From the NCBI GenBank assembly GCA_934167465.1, contig CAKPKR010000005.1, forward strand, positions 22,812-86,811: a DNA stretch of 64,000 nucleotides, in the 5' to 3' direction. The notes below the pieces were generated by a model. That model did no database searches, had not been told where the DNA came from, and saw only the letters and a program-made list of their open reading frames with translations. The DNA is from an uncultured Bacilli bacterium (lineage in GTDB: Bacteria; Bacillota_I; Bacilli_A; RF39; UBA660). Made by a program: the position numbers and the translations under genes. Positions 33,102 to 41,278 of the stretch are shown here, piece by piece. How positions within the stretch are numbered: position 1 is the first letter of the stretch; each line of letters starts with the position of its first letter.

Positions 33102-33901
33102 TGTTACTTTCGTTGTGTGGTGTTCCGGGTAGTGGTAAAACTTTAAATGCCACTCGTATGGCTTTGAAACATTATAGAAAAGAGAATAGCAAGATAAAAT
33201 ATTATTTCTCGTATTTAATTTCTAAAATACCTAATAATAAGTTAAAAGTTGATTTTGAATATTATAAAAGATTTCCTTATTGTAAAATTAATAATGTATA
33301 TTCTAATTATCCCATTTTATTAGATAAAAAGAGAAATATTTATTCTAATAAAGTTGATTTTTGGGACTTAAATAATAAGAATTCATTTTTGCCTAATGCT
33401 TTTATTGTGATTGACGAGGTTCAATTAAGTGCTGATAGTGACGAATATAAAGATAAAGTTACTAATAAAAAATTAAGTAAGATTGCTAAATTTTTACAAG
33501 CACATAGACATTTTGGAGTTAATACTATTATTTTTACTAGTCAGAATCCTAGTCGTATTTTTAAAAAGGGCAGAAATATATGTGAGAGTTATTTAAAACA
33601 ATGTAAAGTTTTAAATATTCCATTTACTCCATTTACAATAATAAAAGGTATTGGTTATTATGATTTAGATTATTATGGAAAATATATTCCTAAGAGTAGG
33701 GAAGAAAGAAAAAAATTGCCATTTGAATATTATAAAAGATTTGCTATATTTAATAGAAATAGGGTATTTAAGGCTTATGATAGTAGATATTTAAGCGAAT
33801 ATAACTATAATATGCCATTATTAGAAAAGGGTACTTATGATAATAGCAAAGTTGACTATGAACAATTAAAAATACTTTTTGAAAACGAATTAGAAAGTTA
33901 G
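33101..33901 (+). CDS. zot: Zot-like (pI) filamentous phage assembly ATPase
   Basis: A 266-aa protein. Walker A 'GVPGSGKT' lies at residues 7-14 and Walker B 'AFIVIDEVQLSA' near 105-115, followed by 'KIAKFLQAHRHFGVNTIIFTSQNPSRI', the conserved Zot block in which the ATPase meets the coat. The Zot/pI protein extrudes virions through the membrane and is the marker gene of inoviruses. I start at the ATG after AGGTG (an in-frame TTG lies three bases earlier). No clear TM follows the ATPase part, so a membrane partner is needed; the small TM genes upstream are candidates. Confidence 0.88.
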   Translation: MLLSLCGVPGSGKTLNATRMALKHYRKENSKIKYYFSYLISKIPNNKLKVDFEYYKRFPYCKINNVYSNYPILLDKKRNIYSNKVDFWDLNNKNSFLPNAFIVIDEVQLSADSDEYKDKVTNKKLSKIAKFLQAHRHFGVNTIIFTSQNPSRIFKKGRNICESYLKQCKVLNIPFTPFTIIKGIGYYDLDYYGKYIPKSREERKKLPFEYYKRFAIFNRNRVFKAYDSRYLSEYNYNMPLLEKGTYDNSKVDYEQLKILFENELES

Positions 33902-33939
33902 AAGGGGGAGAAAGTCTTACTTTCCCCCTCTAACTTTTT
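33897..33939 (+). terminator. strong terminator between zot and rep
   Basis: GTTAG and AGGGGG with AAAGT pair with ACTTT, CCCCCT and CTAAC through 33897-33934, followed by TTTTT. It should stop most transcripts from the structural operon, leaving rep with little read-through. Confidence 0.85.
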
Positions 33940-33944
33940 GTTTT

Positions 33945-34988
33945 ATGATTTATAAAGAAAAAGATTATATAAAAAAATATACTATATCAGATTCTTCATA
34001 TAAAAAAATGGAATATATTTATAAAGAAAATTTAAAACAAAAAATCTTTAGTTATATGAGAGAGGGGACACACGATAGTGTGGTTCCTTTATTACTTGAT
34101 AGTAGTCTCATATCTCCAACCCAATATGATTACAAGATTATACAATGTGGAAAGTATATGCAAGTATATAAGTTAAATGAGATAAGAAAAAAGAGACCTA
34201 CAAAAGAAAATAAAAGTTTAGAAATAAGTATTAAATTTGATGTAGATAGATTATATAAAAAAGAAAATTATAATAAAAGAAATGAATTAAAACAAATAGA
34301 ATATAAAAACATATTAAGGAGTAAGTTACAATTGCAAAGAATCGTTAAAAGTAATGAAGAAGAATTCAAAACATTTATTACATTAACATTTGGGGAAAAT
34401 AAATATACTGATATTTCTGAAGCAAATAAAAAGTTCGATATATGGAGAACTAAGATTAAGTCAATATTTAAAGATTTTAAGTATGTATGTGTTCCAGAAT
34501 ATCAAAAGGGTAGAGAAAAAAAGTATGGTTATGCAGTTGTACACTATCATTTACTAACTAATTTAGAAATTAAAAAAATATATAAATATATTAGACGAAA
34601 TAAAGAATTAAAAACACCTTTAATTATTCCACAACAACAATTTAGCGATACACAATTAAAAAATATGAGTTTAGAACAACGAAAAAGGTGTTATGATGTA
34701 AAATATTGGTCGTATGGTTATAGTAGTGTCTACCCTCTCAAAAATATAAATGTGGTAGGGTATTTAACTAAATATATGACAAAGGACATAGATAATAGAT
34801 TATTTGGAAAAAGAAAGTATTTAAATAGTCGTAATTTGAATATGCCTAGAGAATTTACGATAGATAGTAGAGTTAATAAAGGTTATGATAGATTATTTAT
34901 GATTGAACATTTATACGATAAACAATTTAGTAATAGTTATTTAGATTATTTCGGAAATATAGTTGATTTTACTGAATACAAACTATAA
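33945..34988 (+). CDS. rep: rolling-circle replication initiator (HUH Rep)
   Basis: A 347-aa protein. Motif I is 'FITLTFG' (144-150), the metal-binding HUH motif is 'VVHYHLLTN' with H200 and H202, and the catalytic Tyr region is 'VGYLTKYMTKD' with Y273 and Lys 276/280. It nicks one strand at the double-strand origin and rejoins it after one round, giving the circular ssDNA genome. The ATG at 33945 has no ribosome site and lies six bases after a terminator, so expression must be low or use an unseen signal. It is placed at the right end, next to attR. Confidence 0.88.
   Translation: MIYKEKDYIKKYTISDSSYKKMEYIYKENLKQKIFSYMREGTHDSVVPLLLDSSLISPTQYDYKIIQCGKYMQVYKLNEIRKKRPTKENKSLEISIKFDVDRLYKKENYNKRNELKQIEYKNILRSKLQLQRIVKSNEEEFKTFITLTFGENKYTDISEANKKFDIWRTKIKSIFKDFKYVCVPEYQKGREKKYGYAVVHYHLLTNLEIKKIYKYIRRNKELKTPLIIPQQQFSDTQLKNMSLEQRKRCYDVKYWSYGYSSVYPLKNINVVGYLTKYMTKDIDNRLFGKRKYLNSRNLNMPREFTIDSRVNKGYDRLFMIEHLYDKQFSNSYLDYFGNIVDFTEYKL
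34054..34113. other. nested stem-loop inside rep, candidate double-strand origin
   Basis: ATATGAGA (34054-34061) pairs with TCTCATAT (34106-34113). Inside is a second stem, GGGA+CACAC with GTGTG(G)TTCC, over a GATA loop (34065-34087). Rolling-circle origins often lie within or beside rep and present the nick in such a loop. The amino acids here are not obviously conserved. Confidence 0.4.
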
Positions 34989-35006
34989 TATTTTAATTAA
35001 AATCTT

Positions 35007-35034
35007 ACTTCCTATAATCTATATTATGTTACCT
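35007..35034 (+). other. dif: attR = chromosomal dif site
   Basis: XerC arm ACTTCCTATAA, centre TCTATA, XerD arm TTATGTTACCT. From memory the B. subtilis dif is ACTTCCTAGAA/TATATA/TTATGTAAACT, so 24 of 28 positions agree. XerC/XerD resolve chromosome dimers here. Gene direction is mainly + to the left and - to the right, as expected at the terminus. Confidence 0.88.
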
Positions 35035-35124
35035 TTAATATCTTCCCAGAATAATGTTATCCTTTTTCATTCAAATATTGGATTAATCACCTTAAAAATT
35101 CTTAAATAATTTATATGAAAATAA

Positions 35125-35358
35125 TTATCTAAAAAATAAGTATAATACAAAAAATGTGATTAAAAAACAAACTACTGAATATAATGTTAATCCAAAGCCA
35201 ATCCAAAAGCCTTGTCCAATCCAATTTTCAATTTTATTCCTTGTTTCTTCACTCAAAACTATATAAAAAATCCAAAGAACTAATAGAATAATTGCAACAA
35301 TTAAAATTATACTCAAAGGTTCAACACTAAAATCAATAATATAATTTCCTACTTCCAT
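35125..35358 (-). CDS. 77-aa two-TM membrane protein
   Basis: Two TMs ('LSIILIVAIILLVLWIFYIVL' and 'FWIGFGLTLYSVVCFLITFFVLYLFF') are joined by 'SEETRNKIENWIGQG'. AGGAGG precedes the ATG. It is the first chromosomal gene right of dif. No family recognised. Confidence 0.6.
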   Translation of the reverse strand: MEVGNYIIDFSVEPLSIILIVAIILLVLWIFYIVLSEETRNKIENWIGQGFWIGFGLTLYSVVCFLITFFVLYLFFR

Positions 35359-35492
35359 TCTAAATCCTCCTACTATATCAATTATATCAAAAAAATGGTT
35401 ATTTAGCCACTTAATTTTAATAATACATCCTTTAAAATATAATTATTTTCAACAACTACTCTACCCTTTTCAAATTGTAAAAATAGGGTGGA

Positions 35493-37997
35493 TCATTTAA
35501 TTTCTTTATAATTACATCCAGTACCATCATATTTATAATTTGTACAACCAATAAATTTTTTATCATCATCATATACTTGTTTTAGTAATAAATAGCCATC
35601 ACAATTTGGACATTTACTTATCGGATACTTATATAATAGTTCCATTGTCATAAAACCACAAATTTCTTTATCAGTACAACAGCGATAAACATATTGTCCC
35701 ATATCATTATAATATACATACTTTAAATATCCACCACATTTTGGACAAACATAATTATCAGAATCATCAAATTCAATATCATTACAAAACTCTACATTAT
35801 GATTTTCTTTTAATTCACTTAAAAATTGAGATGGCTTTTTATCAGAAGTTATTATATATACTTTATTTTTAGTTCTAGTTAAAGCAACATAAAATAATCT
35901 TCTTTCTTCAGCATATTCAAAATTTTCTTTTGTATATTTAAAAAATTTAAATAACTCATCATCTTTTATTTTTGAAGGAAAACCAAAAGTAGAATTAATA
36001 GCATTAATAATAATTACATAATCAGCTTCCATTCCTTTAGAACGATGAACTGTATGAAATACTATATCAGCATTCTTATAATCATTGCAAATAATATTAC
36101 CTTTATATTCATAGAAATGATCTGTTTTACATAACTCTTTCATATCATTGTTATATCTGCCCAAAAGCATTATTTTTGCATCCATTTTGATACTCAAAAT
36201 ATCTCCAATAGCTTTAACAATAGCAAGTGCTTTCTTTTCAGTAATCTTCCCTACTCCATCTTCATATTTCAAAACACAAATAGGCTTGTCTAAATGTTTG
36301 TTAGAATGTAAATGTTTTTTAATATTTTTTTCATCTTTTTCAACGAATTCACTTGCAACATCAATTAACTCTTGACTATTTCTGTAAGTGTTAACAATTT
36401 TAGTTAATGATCTATATCCTAATTTTTCTTTAAAATAAGTAAATAAATCAACATTAGAACCAGCAAAAGAAAAAATAGCTTGCCAGTCATCCCCTACTGC
36501 CGTTATTTTCGCATTACATTTATGAGCTAATGCCTTAATTAATTCAAATCTTTCTAAAGAAATATCTTGATACTCATCAACAATAATATATTTATATTTA
36601 AAATCTATATCTTTTGTATTAATAATTTTAATAGATTTAATAATCATATCATCAAAATCAATCATATTATGATTATTCAAATAAGCGTTATACTTAAAAT
36701 ATATTGGTTTAATACATTTTAAAAATAATTTTGTTCTTTTATCCTCAACATTATTTATTAAGTAATCGATATCATCTTTATTGTAATTATTTAATTTCAT
36801 ATTTGATATAAAATTTTGAGCTAAAGAAATAAATTTAACAAAATATTCGTTTTCTTTACTATCAAATAATTTATTAAAAACAGTAATTGAATCTCTTCTT
36901 TTTAAAATAAAATTATTTTTAATTAATATTTCTTCTAAATGTTCTAACAAAGATCTTTCATCATTAAATTTTGAAAAAGTATAAACTAATTTTGTATTAT
37001 TCATTTTATGTAATTCAATTTTTTGTTTAATTTCTTCCTTATATTTATCTAAGCCTTTCTCATTATATAATTCTGAAGTACCATTTTCATTAATTCCAAA
37101 ATGTTCTAGATAAATTATGTTTTCGCCTTGAGTAATAGTAAAATCTGGACAATATATTTTATTGTTAGGTAAAAATTTAGGATATCTTTTTTCATATTCA
37201 TAATCAATACCATTTAAATAAAGAAAATTAGCTATCTCAACTTCTTCTTTTGATCTTACTTTTTCGCCAACAATTGTTTTTTCTTTATTTTTTCTTACCT
37301 TAACTGTATTATTATTATATCCTTCTATATCACCTTTAATAGTATTAAATAATTGATTTTTTTGATATAAACAATATTCTTTATGAGTCTTAAATTTTTT
37401 TATATCGTCACTTTCTCCAAGATAAAGCGTTAAAAAATTAAGAACATTATTTAATTCAAATTCATTTTTATAAATTTCTTCTTTTAAATAGTTCATAAAA
37501 AAATCTTGCTTTTTACTATCTTCAATAATTTCATATTTTTCATTATTATTATTTAAAATAATATCTAATCCCAATTTATGGAAAGTTGTAACATTAATAT
37601 CTATATTAAAATACTTTAATAATTTTTCCTTTAATTCTTCAGTATTCTTTTTAGCAAATGAGATTGCTAAAATTTCATCTTCACGAATTTCTTTAATATC
37701 AATTAAATATTTAATTTTAGCCATCATTGTTGTTGTTTTTCCGCTTCCAGCACCTGCTATTATTAAATTATAATCCTCATCTTTTAAAATTGCCATTCTT
37801 TGTTCTTCATCTAATATAATATTCTTATCCATATTAATAAAAATATTATCAAAATAATTTCTGTTTTCTAATAATTTTTTATTTATATAATTTTTATTAT
37901 GTTGTTTAATTTCACCTAAATTTTTTATATAATCTAAATTATTATCTTCTACTACTTTTTTGTTTAAATATACATCTTTATTAAATATATCTACCAT
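35493..37997 (-). CDS. UvrD/helicase IV-like SF1 helicase with two zinc fingers
   Basis: An 834-aa protein. Walker A 'IIAGAGSGKTTTMMAKIKYLI' is near residue 80, 'ILAISFAKKNTEEL' is motif Ia, an insert near residues 240-340 ('EVEIANFLYLNGIDYEYEKRYP') resembles a restriction-nuclease-like module, 'YIIVDEYQDIS' is motif II, 'AVGDDWQAIFSFAGS' motif III and 'TVHRSKGMEADYVII' motif V. The last ~90 residues hold two C4 zinc fingers of the topoisomerase type (CPKCGG...CCTDKEICG, CPNCDG...CTNYKYDGTGC). The architecture is like E. coli helicase IV. It would unwind DNA 3'-5' in repair. It lies by the terminus. Confidence 0.85.
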   Translation of the reverse strand: MVDIFNKDVYLNKKVVEDNNLDYIKNLGEIKQHNKNYINKKLLENRNYFDNIFINMDKNIILDEEQRMAILKDEDYNLIIAGAGSGKTTTMMAKIKYLIDIKEIREDEILAISFAKKNTEELKEKLLKYFNIDINVTTFHKLGLDIILNNNNEKYEIIEDSKKQDFFMNYLKEEIYKNEFELNNVLNFLTLYLGESDDIKKFKTHKEYCLYQKNQLFNTIKGDIEGYNNNTVKVRKNKEKTIVGEKVRSKEEVEIANFLYLNGIDYEYEKRYPKFLPNNKIYCPDFTITQGENIIYLEHFGINENGTSELYNEKGLDKYKEEIKQKIELHKMNNTKLVYTFSKFNDERSLLEHLEEILIKNNFILKRRDSITVFNKLFDSKENEYFVKFISLAQNFISNMKLNNYNKDDIDYLINNVEDKRTKLFLKCIKPIYFKYNAYLNNHNMIDFDDMIIKSIKIINTKDIDFKYKYIIVDEYQDISLERFELIKALAHKCNAKITAVGDDWQAIFSFAGSNVDLFTYFKEKLGYRSLTKIVNTYRNSQELIDVASEFVEKDEKNIKKHLHSNKHLDKPICVLKYEDGVGKITEKKALAIVKAIGDILSIKMDAKIMLLGRYNNDMKELCKTDHFYEYKGNIICNDYKNADIVFHTVHRSKGMEADYVIIINAINSTFGFPSKIKDDELFKFFKYTKENFEYAEERRLFYVALTRTKNKVYIITSDKKPSQFLSELKENHNVEFCNDIEFDDSDNYVCPKCGGYLKYVYYNDMGQYVYRCCTDKEICGFMTMELLYKYPISKCPNCDGYLLLKQVYDDDKKFIGCTNYKYDGTGCNYKEIK

Positions 37998-38103
37998 AAA
38001 AGCACCTTTCTATCATAAAAATTATAACAAATTTCAAAAAATTGTACAATAAATATGTATATTTTTTGAAAATAAATACAATATATAAATGGGTGATGAA
38101 AGA

Positions 38104-38268
38104 ATGAAAAGAAGTAATAAAAAAGAAATGCAATCAGTTAAAAATTGCAAAAAAACAGATGTAAAAAGTTGTAATAGAGTAAAAGATTCAAAGAAGATCA
38201 CTGGATTCGATGATTCTAAATCTTTTGAATTAGACAAAAACAACGACAATTCATTTGAAGTAGAATAA
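38104..38268 (+). CDS. 54-aa hydrophilic small protein
   Basis: 'MKRSNKKEMQSVKNCKKTDVKSCNRVKD' then 'SKKITGFDDSKSFELDKNNDNSFEVE'. It has a basic first half with two Cys and an acidic second half, no TM. GGTGATGAAAG precedes the ATG, and a terminator follows the stop. It is encoded on the strand opposite all its neighbours. Small hydrophilic proteins of this kind are often made during sporulation, but I do not recognise the family. Confidence 0.6.
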   Translation: MKRSNKKEMQSVKNCKKTDVKSCNRVKDSKKITGFDDSKSFELDKNNDNSFEVE

Positions 38269-38278
38269 TTACCCACTT

Positions 38279-38302
38279 AAAAGAGAGCATAAACTCTCTT
38301 TT
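38279..38302. terminator. bidirectional terminator
   Basis: AAAAGAGAG (38279-38287) pairs with CTCTCTTTT (38294-38302), loop CATAAA, between the small + gene and the ZIP gene. Confidence 0.8.
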
Positions 38303-38304
38303 AT

Positions 38305-39027
38305 TTAGTGAAATATAACTGAATTTATAATTATGAACAAACAACCTATGATAAAAGCCATTATAGTTTTTTTATATTTTTTATATTTAAATGACAAAGG
38401 TAATAATTCATAACAAGAAATATGTGTCATAATTCCAGCTATTACAGCAAATAATAATCCTAAGTTTGTATCATTAACAATTGGTTTTAAAAATAAAAAT
38501 GCAATAATAGCTCCAAAGAATTCTGATATTCCAGAAATAAATGTATAAAATATAGCTTTTTTACGGTTATTTGTGGCATAATAGATTGGTAATGATATAG
38601 TTATACCCTCTGGGATATTATGAGCCGCTATTGCGAGCGTTAAAGTAATTCCTAAGGTAATATCATTACTACTAGTAATAAATGTAATTATACCTTCTGG
38701 AATATTATGTAATATAATGGCAAGCATACTAACAATTCCAACACGATATAATTCATCGTTGTTAGGTAAAAATCTATCTATTATCATTGATAAAATAATA
38801 CCTATATTAATAAAAATTAATATTAACAAAATGGAATAAAAATTATTATAAGTTGTAGTTAATAAATTAAATGCTTCAGGAATTAAATCTGTAATTGATA
38901 CTGTAATCATTACTCCTGCAGCAAATGCTAAAGAATAAATAATGATATTCTTTTGTTTTTTTATAAAAATTAAGATCCCACCTAATAATGTAGAAATACT
39001 TGCTAAAAAAGTTAATAAAAAAGGCAT
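38305..39027 (-). CDS. ZIP-family metal transporter
   Basis: A 240-aa membrane protein with about eight TMs. The ZIP signature helices are present: 'IILHNIPEGIITFITSS' (HNxPEG) and 'LAIAAHNIPEGITISLPIYYA', whose His, Asn and Glu line the metal path. It resembles ZupT and would import Zn or similar divalent ions. Alone or in a loose unit with the following genes. Confidence 0.88.
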   Translation of the reverse strand: MPFLLTFLASISTLLGGILIFIKKQKNIIIYSLAFAAGVMITVSITDLIPEAFNLLTTTYNNFYSILLILIFINIGIILSMIIDRFLPNNDELYRVGIVSMLAIILHNIPEGIITFITSSNDITLGITLTLAIAAHNIPEGITISLPIYYATNNRKKAIFYTFISGISEFFGAIIAFLFLKPIVNDTNLGLLFAVIAGIMTHISCYELLPLSFKYKKYKKTIMAFIIGCLFIIINSVIFH

Positions 39028-39053
39028 ATAATCACCAATTAATTATATGTCTT

Positions 39054-40094
39054 TTATTTAGATTTAATATATGTTTTATTTTTAACTTTATTATTTATTG
39101 TATTCAAAATAGCAATCATATCTTCTTCATCTTCTAATGTCATATCAATTTCATCAATTAAACCTAATATATCAGCTACAATATTCTTATCTTTACAAGT
39201 AACATATTTATAAGAAACTATATCATCAACAGTTGGATTAGAATAATAACATACTTTCTTAACATAAGCTATTTGACAAATATATGTTAAAATTTCATTG
39301 TTATTATATTTGTTCATAAATTCATTAGTCATATAACCAATTACTGAAATATTGTTTTTAGTTTCCATATATAACTTAACTTTTTTCAAATCCGCAAGTG
39401 AATCATTATAAGGAAGTAATTTATCAGTTAAAAAATCAACTTGAGTAGAATGTGAAATTCCTGAATTAAGCATTGTGATATTATCGTCAGGTAATTTTAT
39501 TCCATATAAATATAAAATTGTGAATATTGAATTTAATTCAGAATAAATATTTTCAGACATTAAATTTAATTCTTTACCAGTAAACAATTTATAGATTTCT
39601 ATCAATATTATTTCATTGTTAAATAGATTAATCTTACCAATGTTATTCATCGAATCAATTAATTCTATTGAATTTACTATATTTGCTTTAATTACTTCAT
39701 TTTTATTTAATATAATATCATTCTCACATCGTTTTTTATCAACCATAGTATGAAAACTAACTCCTGTTTCTCTATCATAATAAAACTTAAACAATAAAGG
39801 TTCAGAGATGTTTTCTTTTTTTAAAGAAATTACTTTCTTATTTTTAAACTTAGCATCAATATGAGTGCCAAAATTATATAGTTCAATATTCAATGTTTTT
39901 TCATCAAAATCTCTTAATACTGTTCTTAAATATTGAATGACTCTAATAATATCGCTATTCAATCTATCGCGATTAAAAAGATTAGATAAAAATTTTCTTT
40001 TTTCTTCAATATCAATATCTTCTTTTAAAGGAATTCCTATAAAATTAACATTGATTGTACCATTGTCATTTTCAATTTGAAATTTTTGTTTCAT
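39054..40094 (-). CDS. 346-aa protein of unknown function
   Basis: Soluble, no signal or TM. The N-terminus 'FQIENDNGTINVNFIGIP' looks beta-stranded, the middle is helical ('NNEIILIEIYKLFTGKELNLMSENIYSELNSIFTILYLYGI'), and the C-terminus is acidic 'DEIDMTLEDEEDMIAILN'. There are no catalytic motifs I can name. It sits between nagZ and the ZIP gene in the same direction, with a ribosome site AAAGAGG before its ATG. Its function cannot be inferred. Confidence 0.6.
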   Translation of the reverse strand: MKQKFQIENDNGTINVNFIGIPLKEDIDIEEKRKFLSNLFNRDRLNSDIIRVIQYLRTVLRDFDEKTLNIELYNFGTHIDAKFKNKKVISLKKENISEPLLFKFYYDRETGVSFHTMVDKKRCENDIILNKNEVIKANIVNSIELIDSMNNIGKINLFNNEIILIEIYKLFTGKELNLMSENIYSELNSIFTILYLYGIKLPDDNITMLNSGISHSTQVDFLTDKLLPYNDSLADLKKVKLYMETKNNISVIGYMTNEFMNKYNNNEILTYICQIAYVKKVCYYSNPTVDDIVSYKYVTCKDKNIVADILGLIDEIDMTLEDEEDMIAILNTINNKVKNKTYIKSK

Positions 40095-40140
40095 AAATAA
40101 CCTCTTTCTCTTAAATTATAACACAATCAAATAATAAAGT

Positions 40141-41277
40141 CTACTTAATTAATCCTTTATAATATTTCCAAGCAATTATTTTTAAAACTGCCTTATTAAT
40201 TAAATCTTCGCTTATTTCATTATTATTTAGAGAATTTTTAATATCATTTATACCTGTTAAATAATCTGTAATAATGATTAAATCATTACCTGCTTTTAAA
40301 GCCATTACACTAGGCGATTCAGTAATGTTTTTTGTTATTCCTGACATTGCCAAATCATCAGTCATAATAACACCACTAAATTTTAATTCATTCTTTAAAA
40401 TATTATGGACATTTTTAGATAATGAAGCCGGGACATTTTCTATGTTTTCAATGATATTATGAGAAACTAGGATTGCTTCAGCGCCATCATTAATTCCTTG
40501 AATAAAAGGAACAAAATCATTATTTCTAAACTCATCTAATGTTCGATTATCAATAGCAACACCAGTATGAGTATCTACATTGTTTCCATACCCAGGAAAA
40601 TGTTTTAAAACATTACTTACATTTGTATCTTTACTAGCTCTAATTACAGTTTTGATATATTCTTTTGTTTTAGTATAGTCTTTACCAAATGATCGTTTAT
40701 ACATATAATCATCTGGATTAGTAGAAACATCAGCTACAGGCGCTAAATTAACATTAATTCCTAATTCATACAATAAATTATTTTTTTCTTTTGTATCTTC
40801 TTTTATTAAATCAAATCCACCCTCATTATATAGTTCTTGACTTGATTTAAATTTTGTTTCTCTTAAATTTTTATTATTACTTATTCTTACAACTGTTCCA
40901 CCCTCTTCGTCAACAGCTATCAAAAGAGGAATTTTACTTACATTTTGCCAAGATGCTATTTTATTTTTCAATTCATCTTTGGGCAAATTTTTAGTATCTT
41001 TACCGAATAATATATAGCCTCCAAATTGATATTTTTTCACTTCTTCTAAGCTATTGTCTGGAACTCTGACTAAAAATAATTGAGTTATTTTTTCATCAAT
41101 TGTCATTGTATTTAATAATTCATTGGCTTTATTATAATAGTCTTCAAATAATTCTTTCGATTCCAAATTCACTTGTTTTGTTTTTTCATATTTTTCTTCT
41201 TTTATATTACAAACATCATAAACAAAAAAAGAAAAAATAATTACTACACCAGTTAATATAGCAAATATTTTTTTCAT
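40141..41277 (-). CDS. nagZ: glycoside hydrolase family 3, beta-N-acetylhexosaminidase
   Basis: A 378-aa protein with an N-terminal signal/anchor. GH3 motifs: 'ITQLFLVRVPD', 'IPLLIAVDEEGGTVVRI', 'NLAPVADVSTNP', 'VLKHFPGYGNNVDTHTGVAIDNR' (with the NagZ catalytic His-Asp loop KHFPG) and nucleophile Asp in 'GVIMTDDLAMSGI'. It cleaves N-acetylglucosamine from cell-wall fragments. Exported NagZ forms are usual in Gram-positive bacteria. It follows deoB by one base, so the two are cotranscribed. Confidence 0.9.
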   Translation of the reverse strand: MKKIFAILTGVVIIFSFFVYDVCNIKEEKYEKTKQVNLESKELFEDYYNKANELLNTMTIDEKITQLFLVRVPDNSLEEVKKYQFGGYILFGKDTKNLPKDELKNKIASWQNVSKIPLLIAVDEEGGTVVRISNNKNLRETKFKSSQELYNEGGFDLIKEDTKEKNNLLYELGINVNLAPVADVSTNPDDYMYKRSFGKDYTKTKEYIKTVIRASKDTNVSNVLKHFPGYGNNVDTHTGVAIDNRTLDEFRNNDFVPFIQGINDGAEAILVSHNIIENIENVPASLSKNVHNILKNELKFSGVIMTDDLAMSGITKNITESPSVMALKAGNDLIIITDYLTGINDIKNSLNNNEISEDLINKAVLKIIAWKYYKGLIK

Positions 41278-41278
41278 T

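Larger units (their letters stand above)
26212..35034 (+). mobile_element. inovirus (filamentous phage) prophage integrated at dif
   Basis: An 18-bp perfect direct repeat, acttcctat+aatctatat, bounds the element (26212-26229 and 35007-35024), giving a circular genome of about 8.8 kb. Inside are the inovirus hallmarks: a Zot/pI ATPase, an HUH rolling-circle Rep, a 60-aa coat-protein candidate, a large signal-peptide protein with a C-terminal anchor in the pIII position, an ssDNA-binding-like protein, and many tiny membrane genes. It has a divergently transcribed repressor with operators. It encodes no integrase, which fits capture by host XerC/XerD at dif. All key genes are intact, so it may be active. 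Confidence 0.9.
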
